Of a stretch of 64,000 nt of DNA, positions 8,470-16,419 are shown piece after piece. A model generated the notes under the pieces. It was not told where the DNA came from and did no database searches. It worked only from the letters and a program-made list of their open reading frames with translations. Within the stretch, counting starts at the first letter, position 1. Every line of letters begins with the position of its first letter. Position numbers and translations under genes: made by a program. The stretch lies in contig CANPFR010000005.1 of NCBI GenBank assembly GCA_947573445.1, forward strand, positions 1-64,000, given 5' to 3'. The DNA is from an uncultured Clostridia bacterium (GTDB lineage Bacteria; Bacillota; Clostridia; TANB77; CAG-508).

Positions 8470-9631
8470 AATTTGGAAAAAATATGTTGACGAAATACAC
8501 AATCAAGATGCAAATTTTGAGAAAATTCGTTTGAGAACGAAAGGAGTGATGAATATGAAAAAGAAACTATTAAATATGGCAGCGGTTTTTGTTGCAATTG
8601 TGGTAATTGGGGCGACTTCTAGTCAAATTTATGCACAAATTAAATGGAATGTTGAATTTAAGAATTATCAAAATGGACCAGTTGGAGAGGCAAAAGGCAA
8701 TTTGGAGATCGTAAGAGATTCGGATTATGCGGAAGTTTTGAATATGGATTATGTAACGCAAGATGGGGTTAGCGTCAAAGTGGATTCTATTTTGTTAACA
8801 GACGATTGTTTGGATGCTAATCTGACATTTCAATTTGCCGAAGATAAACAAGTTAATGCACAGACATTTCGTTATGGTTTTGCGGTTTATGATGAAAACA
8901 AGAATATATATGGTGTTTTCTCTGGTATTACTTCTAAATTGCGTGTTGGAGATAAAGATAATACGGTTCCATTTTTGTATAAAGATTTGGGCATCAAATA
9001 TAATAAAAATGACCTTTATTCGATGGAACTTAGCGATGGAGCAAGCACTGGACCGATTGAAGTAAAGGAACAAGAACGAACGATACAGACCAATATTAAT
9101 TTACGTGCCAAAGATGCTTTCCCACAAAGCAAAAAATTGTATATCCGAATTTTTGATTTAGGTTACGATATGTATGATTTGGATTCTGTTAATCCAGAAA
9201 AACATACAATTAATACGATAGAATATTTTGAAATTACAGATGCAAAATGGATTTTTGAAATTGATGTTCCAGAGAAATTTTATGAAAGAAATACCTTGGA
9301 ATTAAAATTAGCGCAAGAAATTCCAGATTTTGAAATCGAGAAGGCAACTTTGACAGAAACAAGTTTAGTGCTACGTTTTAAATCAAAAGCATATAATGAT
9401 TTTGTAACTGCTGGTAAAGATTTTGAAGGAAATTTGGGAGAGTCTATGACAGCAATGTTAAATATTACAGATGCCGAAGGAAACGTTTATCAAGATATTG
9501 GCGGTGGAAGCAATGGCGAAAATGGCTATAAAATCACTTGGGATGCTGGAAAAAAAGATTTGGAGAAAAAATTATTCGTTAATTTTACAGTGGATGGACA
9601 AAAATATACGAGTGAATTGGTTGAAAAATAA
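8459..9631 (+). CDS. DUF4179-type transmembrane anti-sigma factor (pair 4)
   Basis: A 390-residue protein. A cytoplasmic N-terminus of about 32 residues, a transmembrane helix near 36-52 ending in SQIYAQ, then a long beta-rich extracellular region with FPQSKKLYIRIFDLGYD, a GGGSNGENGYKI turn and a C-terminal YTSELVEK. It serves as the intact reference for the frameshifted pair 3 paralogue. Two internal ATGs (8549, 8555) behind an AAGGAG site (8541-8546) could produce a form without the sigma-binding N-terminus. Function as anti-sigma is inferred from pairing, topology and the DUF4179-like region. Confidence 0.83.
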   Translation: MTNKIWKKYVDEIHNQDANFEKIRLRTKGVMNMKKKLLNMAAVFVAIVVIGATSSQIYAQIKWNVEFKNYQNGPVGEAKGNLEIVRDSDYAEVLNMDYVTQDGVSVKVDSILLTDDCLDANLTFQFAEDKQVNAQTFRYGFAVYDENKNIYGVFSGITSKLRVGDKDNTVPFLYKDLGIKYNKNDLYSMELSDGASTGPIEVKEQERTIQTNINLRAKDAFPQSKKLYIRIFDLGYDMYDLDSVNPEKHTINTIEYFEITDAKWIFEIDVPEKFYERNTLELKLAQEIPDFEIEKATLTETSLVLRFKSKAYNDFVTAGKDFEGNLGESMTAMLNITDAEGNVYQDIGGGSNGENGYKITWDAGKKDLEKKLFVNFTVDGQKYTSELVEK

Positions 9632-9640
9632 AGGATGATG

Positions 9641-9676
9641 AAAAGATTAGATTTTGATAAAAGTCTAATCTTTTTT
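9641..9676 (+). terminator. terminator, repeat family copy 3
   Basis: AAAAGATTAGA (9641-9651) pairs with TCTAATCTTTT (9664-9674), followed by TT. Nearly identical to the hairpins at 6032 and 7829. Confidence 0.75.
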
Positions 9677-9698
9677 ATGATAAAAAATTGAAAATTCA

Positions 9699-9727
9699 TG
9701 CAACAAAACAAAAACATAAACCATCTA
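9699..9727 (+). promoter_or_regulatory. candidate ECF-dependent promoter of pair 5
   Basis: TGCAAC (9699-9704), 17 bases, CATCTA (9722-9727). Compare TGTAAC-N16-ACTCTA before sigma gene 1. It lies 26 bases before the ATG at 9754. Confidence 0.45.
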
Positions 9728-9753
9728 ATAGTTATAAAGTATGCATACCAAAA

Positions 9754-10293
9754 ATGGAGGATGAAGGAGTGGAAGAACTTGTAAAAAAAGCCAAGAAGAA
9801 TGATGAAGATGCTTTTAATAAACTGATATTGCTGACCCAAAAAGAAATGTATTTAATTGCAAAAACGAAGCTCAAAAATGAAGACGACATAGCAGATGCG
9901 ATTCAAGAAACAATTCTTTCTTGTTATAAAAATTTACGAAAATTGCGAAAGAATCAATTTTTTAAAACTTGGCTGATAAAAATTTTAATGAATGAATGTA
10001 ATAAAATTTATAAAAAGAGGAGAAAACAAAATATTTCCTATGAAGAAAAAGAGATAGAAAATTATTTGATAACAGAAGATCTTTCTTTTGAACATATCAG
10101 CTTTGATCTGTTAATCCGAAATTTAAACGATGAAGAAAAATTAATTTTGACCTTATATTATTATGTCGGCTATTCGACAAAAGAAATTAGCAAACTATTG
10201 AAATTAAAGGAAAGTACGTGCCGAAGTAAAATTGCTCGTGCGAAGCTAAAACTAAGAAATGAGTATGAAGGAGGTAATTATGGAACCGATTGA
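9754..10293 (+). CDS. ECF sigma factor (pair 5)
   Basis: Sigma-70 family protein of SigV/SigW-like layout. Region 2: 'ADAIQETILSCYKNLRKL' followed by 'FFKTWLIKILMNECN'. Region 4: 'YVGYSTKEISKLLKLKESTCRSKIARAKLKL'. ATG at 9754 gives 179 residues. A GTG at 9769 is better spaced from GGAGG (9756-9760) and may be the true start. The downstream anti-sigma gene begins 14 bases before this stop, so the two are translationally coupled. Confidence 0.9.
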   Translation: MEDEGVEELVKKAKKNDEDAFNKLILLTQKEMYLIAKTKLKNEDDIADAIQETILSCYKNLRKLRKNQFFKTWLIKILMNECNKIYKKRRKQNISYEEKEIENYLITEDLSFEHISFDLLIRNLNDEEKLILTLYYYVGYSTKEISKLLKLKESTCRSKIARAKLKLRNEYEGGNYGTD

Positions 10294-11836
10294 AGAAATC
10301 ATAAAATTGGTCTGTGAAAATGAGATTAAAATTCCAAGCAAAATTCAAAATAGAATCCAATATACTTTACAAAATAAAAGAAAATCGAAACATTATCTGC
10401 GAAATTTTATCACAACAATTTTGTCTGTCCTTGGCACATTAGTAGGAACGTTTTGTGTCTATGCAGCAACTGGTGGAACCATTGAAGGAATTCCTGCGAC
10501 GGATTGGTTTGGACTGAAATTTTCCAGTCAATATGTGGAATATAAGCAACCAGTTGAAAATCAAGTGGCAGCTTTTGGTGACACGAGTGTGGAGCTAACC
10601 TCAACGCTTTGTAGTGAAGGAATTACGATTTTGGAATTCGATGTGAAACTAAGTCAGGAGGATTATAACAATTTTCAATTAGGAAAAACGGCAGATACCG
10701 AAGAATTTTATCAAAAAATTCAAGAACTAAAAGAACATGAAAAACAACATTTAATGAAACGAATTCAAGGAGATAAATATGGGAGCTCTTTTTCAAACGA
10801 AACAGACGAAGAAATTGATGCCATTTTAGGCAGCTTTGAAGTAACCGAAGAGGAAATGAAAAATTCAGAGTATTATCAAGAATATTTAGAGAGAATAAAA
10901 CAATATGATAAGCAAATCGAAGAAAGAAAAACAACAGGTTATCGTCTAGCTTTAGCACTGAATACAGAGCAAAAAGGCGGAACGTACACGTACGACAAAT
11001 TTAACCCTAATATGGATTGGTATGCCAGTATTTACATTGATGATACGCCATATTATGTGAGAAATTGGCAAAAAGTACAAAAAATAAGTGATTACGAGTA
11101 TAAAATTTATACGATGTATTCCTTAACAGATGATGAATTACAAGGCAAAGAAAATTTCAAGATTACGTTGAAAAATAATAAATTAGTTAATCAAGTGGCT
11201 TGGAAAAGTTTAGGAGATAATTGGCTGAATGATTGTCAAGGTTTTGCGAACGAAGGAAATCTTTTGGATTACGGTTCGGAATTGAAAAAGTACACAAAAG
11301 ATTTGCTATTAGATTTTGAAGTAAATGTTTCGAAAGATGCAATTTTAGAAGAGAGCAAAGTTATTGAAAATCCAGGCATAAAATCAGAGTTTCGAAACAT
11401 TACGCAAACCATCGAAAAAGTGGTTGATTCACCAATCCAAACCATTGTGAAAATCAACCATTCAGCCAGCAAACAAGCTTCTAATGCTTTTGCCAATAAA
11501 TATCCAGGAAAGCCAGATATTGAACATCTGCCAATGACAAGAGAATATAAAGTATACGATGCCAATGGAAAAGAGCTAACTTGTTTTGCGACAGCCAACA
11601 AAAATACTTTAATTTATGCCAATGGAAAGAGAGAAGATTATGATTCACATGATATACCAAACAAGAAATATAGTGATGCAACTTGGGAAACAATAGAATA
11701 TTTGCTCATTGAGAAAACAGATACCGATTTTATTAAAATTGTGCCAGTAGAAATTGTTCGAAATCCTGTGAACGGAGAGGAAGAAACAGGGGAAATTCTT
11801 TATGAAATGGAACCATTAATTATTCATTTAAAATAG
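10280..11836 (+). CDS. large DUF4179-like transmembrane anti-sigma factor (pair 5)
   Basis: A 518-residue protein. About 40 cytoplasmic residues, one transmembrane helix (near 43-62, ending CVYAAT), then a 450-residue extracellular part that starts with a WFGLKFSSQYVEYKQPVENQ stretch. A charged, probably helical insertion at about 130-220 is not present in the paralogues. Start ATG at 10280 has GAAGGAGG just upstream. Position after an ECF gene, topology and the post-membrane region make it an anti-sigma factor with an enlarged sensor. The M23 hydrolase gene follows after 28 bases and may be in the same operon. Confidence 0.72.
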   Translation: MEPIEEIIKLVCENEIKIPSKIQNRIQYTLQNKRKSKHYLRNFITTILSVLGTLVGTFCVYAATGGTIEGIPATDWFGLKFSSQYVEYKQPVENQVAAFGDTSVELTSTLCSEGITILEFDVKLSQEDYNNFQLGKTADTEEFYQKIQELKEHEKQHLMKRIQGDKYGSSFSNETDEEIDAILGSFEVTEEEMKNSEYYQEYLERIKQYDKQIEERKTTGYRLALALNTEQKGGTYTYDKFNPNMDWYASIYIDDTPYYVRNWQKVQKISDYEYKIYTMYSLTDDELQGKENFKITLKNNKLVNQVAWKSLGDNWLNDCQGFANEGNLLDYGSELKKYTKDLLLDFEVNVSKDAILEESKVIENPGIKSEFRNITQTIEKVVDSPIQTIVKINHSASKQASNAFANKYPGKPDIEHLPMTREYKVYDANGKELTCFATANKNTLIYANGKREDYDSHDIPNKKYSDATWETIEYLLIEKTDTDFIKIVPVEIVRNPVNGEEETGEILYEMEPLIIHLK

Positions 11837-11864
11837 AGATTTACAAAAGAAAATGGAGGAAAAT

Positions 11865-13058
11865 ATGAATGATTTGAAAAGATTTTTTAGGGTTGCTATG
11901 CTAATCGGAATAATAGCATTTTCAAGTATTAGCATCGTATTTGCGACAACCGAATCTGAATTAAAAAGTAAAAAAAATAGTATTGATGAACAAATTGCTG
12001 AAACCAACTCAGAAATTGCTGGCGTAAAAAGTAAAATGACAGATGCTTTAACACAAATCAATCAATTAAATTCACAAATTAGTTCTTATGAAAATGAAAT
12101 TGAAAGCCTAGAGATTCAATTATCTACGCTTAATACACAAATAGAAGAAAAAGAAGCTAACATACAAGCACAAGAGGAAAAATATCAGGAACAAAAAGAA
12201 TTATTAGAAAAAAGACTGGTTGCTTTATATGAATCAGGTAGTGTTTCTTACTTGGATATGTTACTTTCTGCTGAGAATTTGAGTGACTTTATTTCAAAGT
12301 ATTATGTGCTTGAACAAATAGCAGAATTTGACCAAGAATTATTGCAGGGAATTGAAAATACGAAAAATGAAATATCAACGCAAAAAGAAGAATTGGAGAA
12401 TTCCCAAAAAATAGTTGCTAGTTCGAAAGAAACGATTGAAGTAAAGAAAAATTCATTAGATGTATCAATAAAAGACAAAAATAATTTGGTAGGTACGTTA
12501 ACAGCAGAAGAAAAGGCGTTAAATAAACAATTAGAGCAATTTGAAGCAGACAAAAAAGAGATACAAGATGAACTTGGAAAAATTGCTAAAAGGGAGGCTT
12601 CAAAAAAATCGCCAAGTAAGGATACATCTTACGTAGAACCGAGTTCTTGTGGATACATATTTCCTGTGTCTGGACTTTCGAAAGCCAATATAAACAACAA
12701 AAATTATCCATCTTATGATGGTCATAATGGGGTGGATGTCAATATTGGCGTTGTAGGAAAAAATGTGGTTGCTGTGAAAAGTGGGACAGTTGAAACATCT
12801 AAAGCTTTAAAAAATCCAGATGGATCGTATCGAAGTTATGGCGAATATGTAACGATAAATCATCATGATGGAACGCAAACTTTGTATGCTCATTTGTTGG
12901 CAGGTTCTAGGAAAGTATCGCCTGGGCAAGAAGTAACGCAGGGGCAAATAATAGGAATTGTAGGTAGCACGGGAAATTCGACAGGACCGCATTTGCATTT
13001 TGGAGTTTATATTAATGCAAAGCGCTCGTTTGTAAATCCTCTTCGTTATTTGCCTTGA
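11865..13058 (+). CDS. secreted coiled-coil M23 peptidase (EnvC/PcsB-like cell-wall hydrolase)
   Basis: A 397-residue exported protein. Signal peptide residues 1-29 (hydrophobic, ending VFAT). A long coiled coil covers about 30-245 (PcsB/CwlO N-terminal type), and a C-terminal LytM/M23 domain covers 260-397. The zinc ligands are visible as H-N-G-V-D and the final H-L-H-F; YAHLL and GSTGNSTGPH are typical. It should cleave peptide cross-links in peptidoglycan, controlled by the coiled coil. Start ATG 11865 is preceded by GGAGG; the ATG at 11853 overlaps that site and is rejected. Its place after the sigma cluster suggests an envelope-stress target. Confidence 0.92.
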   Translation: MNDLKRFFRVAMLIGIIAFSSISIVFATTESELKSKKNSIDEQIAETNSEIAGVKSKMTDALTQINQLNSQISSYENEIESLEIQLSTLNTQIEEKEANIQAQEEKYQEQKELLEKRLVALYESGSVSYLDMLLSAENLSDFISKYYVLEQIAEFDQELLQGIENTKNEISTQKEELENSQKIVASSKETIEVKKNSLDVSIKDKNNLVGTLTAEEKALNKQLEQFEADKKEIQDELGKIAKREASKKSPSKDTSYVEPSSCGYIFPVSGLSKANINNKNYPSYDGHNGVDVNIGVVGKNVVAVKSGTVETSKALKNPDGSYRSYGEYVTINHHDGTQTLYAHLLAGSRKVSPGQEVTQGQIIGIVGSTGNSTGPHLHFGVYINAKRSFVNPLRYLP

Positions 13059-13073
13059 AATTCGTTATAAATT

Positions 13074-13109
13074 TAGATAGTTAGTTGGTATTGCTAATTA
13101 TCTATTTTT
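13074..13109 (+). terminator. intrinsic terminator, similar to the hairpin at 63-94
   Basis: TAGATA-G-TTAG pairs with CTAA-T-TATCTA across a 9-base loop, followed by TTTTT. It shares GATAGTTAGTTG and CTAATTATCT with the hairpin at the left end of the window. Confidence 0.7.
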
Positions 13110-13174
13110 ATGTTAATATTATAGTATAGTAATACATTTTCTAACAAAAAATAAAAGTGAAAGGGAGTAAAAAG

Positions 13175-13843
13175 ATGAAGAATTATGATGTAACAGTGAT
13201 TATACCAGCTAGAAATGAAGAAAAAACAATTGTTGAAGTAATAGAAAATGTAAAGCAATCTAAAATTGTTAAACAAATTATCGTTGTTAATAATGCTTCA
13301 GTTGATTATACTGCGAAGTATGCAAAAGAAGCTGGTGCTGAAGTTGTTGATTGTAATCAACAAGGAAAAGGAAATGCAATGAAATGTGGAATGCGATATG
13401 CCAAAAACAATATAATTGTATTTATTGATGCAGATATTAAAGGGTATTCTGAAAACTTGATTGATGTATTGACAAGACCTTTAGTTCAAAATGAGTCTGA
13501 TTTTGTCAAATCAACATTTGAACGTACGCAAGGTGGTACAGTAACAGAAATTGTAGTAAAACCTTTATTAAATTTATTATTTCCAGATATGTATTCGTTT
13601 TCTGAGCCAATTAGTGGGATGATTGCAACAAGAAAAAGTATTTTGGATGAGTTAGAATTTGAAGATGATTATGGTGTTGATATTGGAATATTGATTGATG
13701 TAATAAAAAAAGGATATCGAGTTAAAGAAATGAATATTGGAAAAATAGAAAATATGTCCCATGTTTCTAAAAATAATGAAAGAATGAGGAAAATGTCTAC
13801 TGAAATTATAAAAGCTATTTTGAAAAGAGTTCATATAGATTAA
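13175..13843 (+). CDS. family 2 glycosyltransferase
   Basis: A 222-residue GT-A fold enzyme. It opens with VTVIIPARNEEKTI (nucleotide-sugar binding), has an NNASVDYTAKYAKEAGAEVV segment, and FIDADIKG as the DXD-type metal site near residue 92. It should move a sugar from an activated donor to a lipid, wall or protein acceptor. There is no membrane helix. AAGGGAG precedes the ATG at 13175; a GTG at 13157 in frame overlaps that site. The phosphatase and GT8 genes follow with 15- and 18-base gaps, forming a small glycan operon. Confidence 0.85.
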   Translation: MKNYDVTVIIPARNEEKTIVEVIENVKQSKIVKQIIVVNNASVDYTAKYAKEAGAEVVDCNQQGKGNAMKCGMRYAKNNIIVFIDADIKGYSENLIDVLTRPLVQNESDFVKSTFERTQGGTVTEIVVKPLLNLLFPDMYSFSEPISGMIATRKSILDELEFEDDYGVDIGILIDVIKKGYRVKEMNIGKIENMSHVSKNNERMRKMSTEIIKAILKRVHID

Positions 13844-13858
13844 GGAGATAAGTGGAAA

Positions 13859-14407
13859 ATGGAGATATTTGTAGTAAGGCATGGACAAACAGATTATAAT
13901 GTAAAACATTTATTTCAGGGATATAGTGACATTCCCTTAAATGATATTGGAATGGAACAAGCAAAAGAAACAGCACGTAAATTTGAAAATATAAGGATTG
14001 ATTTAATTTTGGTTTCTCCATTAAAAAGAGCATTGCAAACAGCTGAATATATAAAAAATGTAACAAAGTCTCAAATGATTATAGAAGATAGGCTAATTGA
14101 AAGATGTTTTGGTAATATGGAAGGACATGAAAATAGGAAAGATTGGAATATTCAAATGATGTTAGATTATGATAAAAATTATAAAAAAGAAAATATTGAA
14201 CCAATTCAAGAATTTTTTAAGCGAATTTATGATTTTTTAGAAGATATAACAGAAAAATATGCAGATAAAACAATTGTATTAGTAACACATGGAGCTGTTT
14301 CACAACCAATTGAATGTTATTTTAAGGGGATGCCAGATAATAGAGATTTTGAGAATTTTGAAAATTTGACTTTAAAAAATTGCGAGATTAGACGATATAT
14401 TGTATAG
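13859..14407 (+). CDS. histidine phosphatase (phosphoglycerate mutase-like)
   Basis: A 182-residue protein with the RHGQTDYN catalytic motif at residues 7-14, SPLKRALQTA (second Arg), and a late VLVTHGAVSQ (second catalytic His). These residues define the two-histidine phosphatase superfamily. Members hydrolyse phospho-sugars, phospho-nucleosides or other small esters; the substrate is unknown here. Between two glycosyltransferases, a sugar phosphate is plausible (inference). Confidence 0.88.
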   Translation: MEIFVVRHGQTDYNVKHLFQGYSDIPLNDIGMEQAKETARKFENIRIDLILVSPLKRALQTAEYIKNVTKSQMIIEDRLIERCFGNMEGHENRKDWNIQMMLDYDKNYKKENIEPIQEFFKRIYDFLEDITEKYADKTIVLVTHGAVSQPIECYFKGMPDNRDFENFENLTLKNCEIRRYIV

Positions 14408-14425
14408 GAAGGCAGGAACATTAAA

Positions 14426-15298
14426 ATGAAAAATAAATCATACATAACTGTTTTAAGCACCGAAAATTATTTAAAGGGAGTGTTGTGTTTAATAGAATCA
14501 TTAAAAAGAACAAACACGAAATATCCAATTAGTGTATTAGTAACAGACAACATTTCTTCAACGATAGAAGGAGTATTGAAACAAAATAAGGTCAATGTTA
14601 TAAGAAAAAATAAAGTGTGTGTTCCAAAATCAATTAAAATGAAAAATCAAATGGGAAACTTTGAGCATTGGACAAATACATTTGATAAATTGCAAATTTT
14701 TGAATTAACGGAATTTCAGAAATTAGTCTATTTAGATAGTGATATGTATGTAAGGAAAAATATTGATGAATTATTTGAAAAAGAAAGCATGTCTGCAACA
14801 ATAGACAGACCAACAGGGCCAATATTTTTGGATGATTATGAAATAAAATTAACCTCAGGTATAATGGTAATTGAACCCGAAGAAGGAATACTTCAAACTT
14901 TTATGAACATTCTTTCTACGATAGAGAATAAGAGAGAAAACGTTGGAGATCAAGATATTTTACAAGAATATGATAAGGATTGGGGAAGAAAAAAAGAGCT
15001 ACATTTAGATGTTAAGTATAATATGTTTTTTCCACATATGGATTATTATACTCATTATAAGAATTATACAATAAATGATTTATTTGTAGTTCATTTTATT
15101 TTAAATATAAAACCGTTTCAACTTTCAAAAGAACAGTTTTCACAATATATGAAATGGATTGAAAATGGAAAACAAAAAATTTATGAGAGGTTTAAGATGA
15201 ATTTTCCATATCATTATATGAAGTGTGGAAATAATGATGAAAAGAAAATTTTGCAGGAGTATTTTCAAATATTAGAAAAGATAGAAAGTACATTCTAG
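14426..15298 (+). CDS. family 8 glycosyltransferase
   Basis: A 290-residue protein resembling glycogenin/galactinol synthase-type GT8 enzymes. VLSTENYLKGVLCLIESLK lies at the N-terminus, YLDSDMYV (DXD metal site) near residue 100, a SGIMVIEPEEG segment, and GDQDIL before a C-terminal helical part. It transfers a hexose from UDP- or GDP-sugar; the acceptor is unknown. Ends the small glycan operon begun by the GT2 gene. Confidence 0.82.
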   Translation: MKNKSYITVLSTENYLKGVLCLIESLKRTNTKYPISVLVTDNISSTIEGVLKQNKVNVIRKNKVCVPKSIKMKNQMGNFEHWTNTFDKLQIFELTEFQKLVYLDSDMYVRKNIDELFEKESMSATIDRPTGPIFLDDYEIKLTSGIMVIEPEEGILQTFMNILSTIENKRENVGDQDILQEYDKDWGRKKELHLDVKYNMFFPHMDYYTHYKNYTINDLFVVHFILNIKPFQLSKEQFSQYMKWIENGKQKIYERFKMNFPYHYMKCGNNDEKKILQEYFQILEKIESTF

Positions 15299-15349
15299 AG
15301 AAGAAAGAGGTGTGAAACAGATAAATACAGTTCGATGGAGGAGTATTAG

Positions 15350-15817
15350 ATGAAGCAATGTAAATTCAAATTTTATTACATAAGCCAAGAATATATAAAT
15401 CACATAAGAAAAATTGATGATAAAGTATCTACGAAAAATCGACCATATTTAGGAATTGTATTCAAGAATCAAAATTATATTTATTTAGCACCCCTTTATT
15501 CAGCGAGAGAAAAGCACAAAAGATACAATATGAATAATACCTTTTTCAGAATATATGATTATTACGATAAGTATATTGGTTTAATTAGATTTTCAAATAT
15601 GATTCCAGTTCCTCCAATTTATCTCGAAGAAATCAGTTATGATTTTTCAAATAAGTTATATCAAGAGTATTTTTATATTTCTAAACATGAAATCCAAATA
15701 AAGAAAAAGGCAAAGTATGTGTATGAAAATTATAAAGATTATAAAGATTTATGTGTAGATTTTAAGAAGATTGAAAAAAGAATGAAAAGAGTTAGTAAGG
15801 GTATTGGCATTCCATAA
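15350..15817 (+). CDS. ToxN/AbiQ-like type III toxin (endoribonuclease)
   Basis: A 155-residue basic protein. The N-terminal FYYISQEYINHIRKIDDKV stretch, the YLGIVF strand, 'YLAPLYSAREKH' and 'GLIRFSNMIPVPP' follow the order and spacing of the ToxN/AbiQ family (FYtIs..Yi.yL..fD.kVp...; IGIVl; YlaPLtSpk.kH; lg.l.f.nMIPv). This family cuts RNA and is held inactive by a repeated antitoxin RNA encoded just upstream. Only 51 bases separate this gene from the GT8 gene, and I see no tandem repeats there. GGAGGAG precedes the ATG. Possible roles are phage abortive infection or element maintenance. Confidence 0.75.
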   Translation: MKQCKFKFYYISQEYINHIRKIDDKVSTKNRPYLGIVFKNQNYIYLAPLYSAREKHKRYNMNNTFFRIYDYYDKYIGLIRFSNMIPVPPIYLEEISYDFSNKLYQEYFYISKHEIQIKKKAKYVYENYKDYKDLCVDFKKIEKRMKRVSKGIGIP

Positions 15818-15857
15818 CTGAAATTGCAAAATAATTCAATATTATAAAAATTATTAG

Positions 15858-15895
15858 AGAAAAAGATTCTAGGCTGTTATTTAGAATCTTTTTCT
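15858..15895. terminator. bidirectional terminator between toN-like and XRE genes
   Basis: AGAAAAAGATTCTA and TAGAATCTTTTTCT form a perfect 14-base stem with flanking A and T runs on both strands. It serves the ToxN-like gene (plus) and overlaps the last codons of the minus-strand XRE gene. Confidence 0.75.
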
Positions 15896-16137
15896 ATCAC
15901 GATATTTTCAATTTCAAATAAAGAATCATTAAAAAAATCACATAAAGTTATATTCATTCCTTCACAAATAAGGAAAAGTGTATCTATTTTTGGATATTTT
16001 GTTCTATCGTTAAAAAAATCAGTTATAAGAGAAGGATTAAGTCCTGCTTCACAAGCTAATTCATATTTTGATTTAATGTTTTTATCATACATTAAATTTT
16101 CAAGTCTTTGTTTAATCGCATCTTTTAGTAAAAGCAT
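15877..16137 (-). CDS. XRE-family helix-turn-helix regulator
   Basis: An 86-residue protein with one Cro/CI-type HTH at about residues 20-75: 'SKYELACEAGLNPSLITDFFNDRTKYPKIDTLFLICEGMNIT' pattern, with the recognition helix near SLITDFF. Small single-domain repressors like this usually bind palindromes by dimerising. The start has GGAGG upstream on the minus strand. It is divergent from the PadR-like gene, and the space between holds two GTGAATTCAC palindromes and a 12-base inverted repeat, its most likely operators. Confidence 0.85.
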   Translation of the reverse strand: MLLLKDAIKQRLENLMYDKNIKSKYELACEAGLNPSLITDFFNDRTKYPKIDTLFLICEGMNITLCDFFNDSLFEIENIVIEKDSK

Positions 16138-16168
16138 ATTAAACCTCCAATTTTAAATAATTTTTTAA

Positions 16169-16174
16169 ATTATA
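16169..16174 (-). promoter_or_regulatory. -10 box for the XRE regulator
   Basis: TATAAT on the minus strand, 32 bases before the XRE start. The palindrome at 16198-16209 lies just beyond where the -35 should be, so regulator binding would compete with polymerase. Confidence 0.45.
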
Positions 16175-16197
16175 ACAAATAAAAAATTTCTTCGATA

Positions 16198-16209
16198 TGT
16201 GAATTCACA
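16198..16209. promoter_or_regulatory. operator-like palindrome 1
   Basis: TGTGAATTCACA, a perfect 12-base palindrome, upstream of the minus-strand XRE promoter. The core GTGAATTCAC recurs at 16298-16307. Confidence 0.55.
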
Positions 16210-16211
16210 CA

Positions 16212-16260
16212 ATAAAATGAGATAATGTCGCTAATCGTCGAAAATAAAATCTCATTTTAT
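16212..16260. repeat. 12-base perfect inverted repeat between divergent promoters
   Basis: ATAAAATGAGAT (16212-16223) and ATCTCATTTTAT (16249-16260) are exact inverse copies around a 25-base centre. It lies upstream of both divergent promoters and so should not be in either transcript, suggesting a DNA-level role. The 13-mer AAAATGAGATAAT also occurs at 17024-17036 before the next XRE gene. Confidence 0.5.
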
Positions 16261-16261
16261 A

Positions 16262-16290
16262 TTGCAAAAGAAAAGTAAAAGTGGTAAAAT
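16262..16290 (+). promoter_or_regulatory. promoter of the PadR-like gene
   Basis: TTGCAA (16262-16267), 17 bases, TAAAAT (16285-16290). The palindrome at 16298-16307 overlaps the expected start of transcription, a classic repressor position. Confidence 0.6.
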
Positions 16291-16297
16291 AATATGC

Positions 16298-16307
16298 GTG
16301 AATTCAC
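16298..16307. promoter_or_regulatory. operator-like palindrome 2
   Basis: GTGAATTCAC, extended by TATG and CATA on the two sides with one mismatched pair. Sits 8 bases after the -10 box of the PadR-like gene. Confidence 0.55.
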
Positions 16308-16419
16308 ACATATTTAGAAACAAAAAAATATAGTAGTTTCCATAAAAATAATGTATGGATGTTATACGTGTTTAATATTAAAAAGGTTTTATAATATTAT
16401 TACCTAGAAAGAGGTTTGT

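Noticed and set aside
11269-11601. 110-residue open frame on the minus strand inside the large anti-sigma gene
   Set aside because: It lies fully opposite a well-supported coding region, has no ribosome site and no recognisable motif, and follows the complement of the sense codons.
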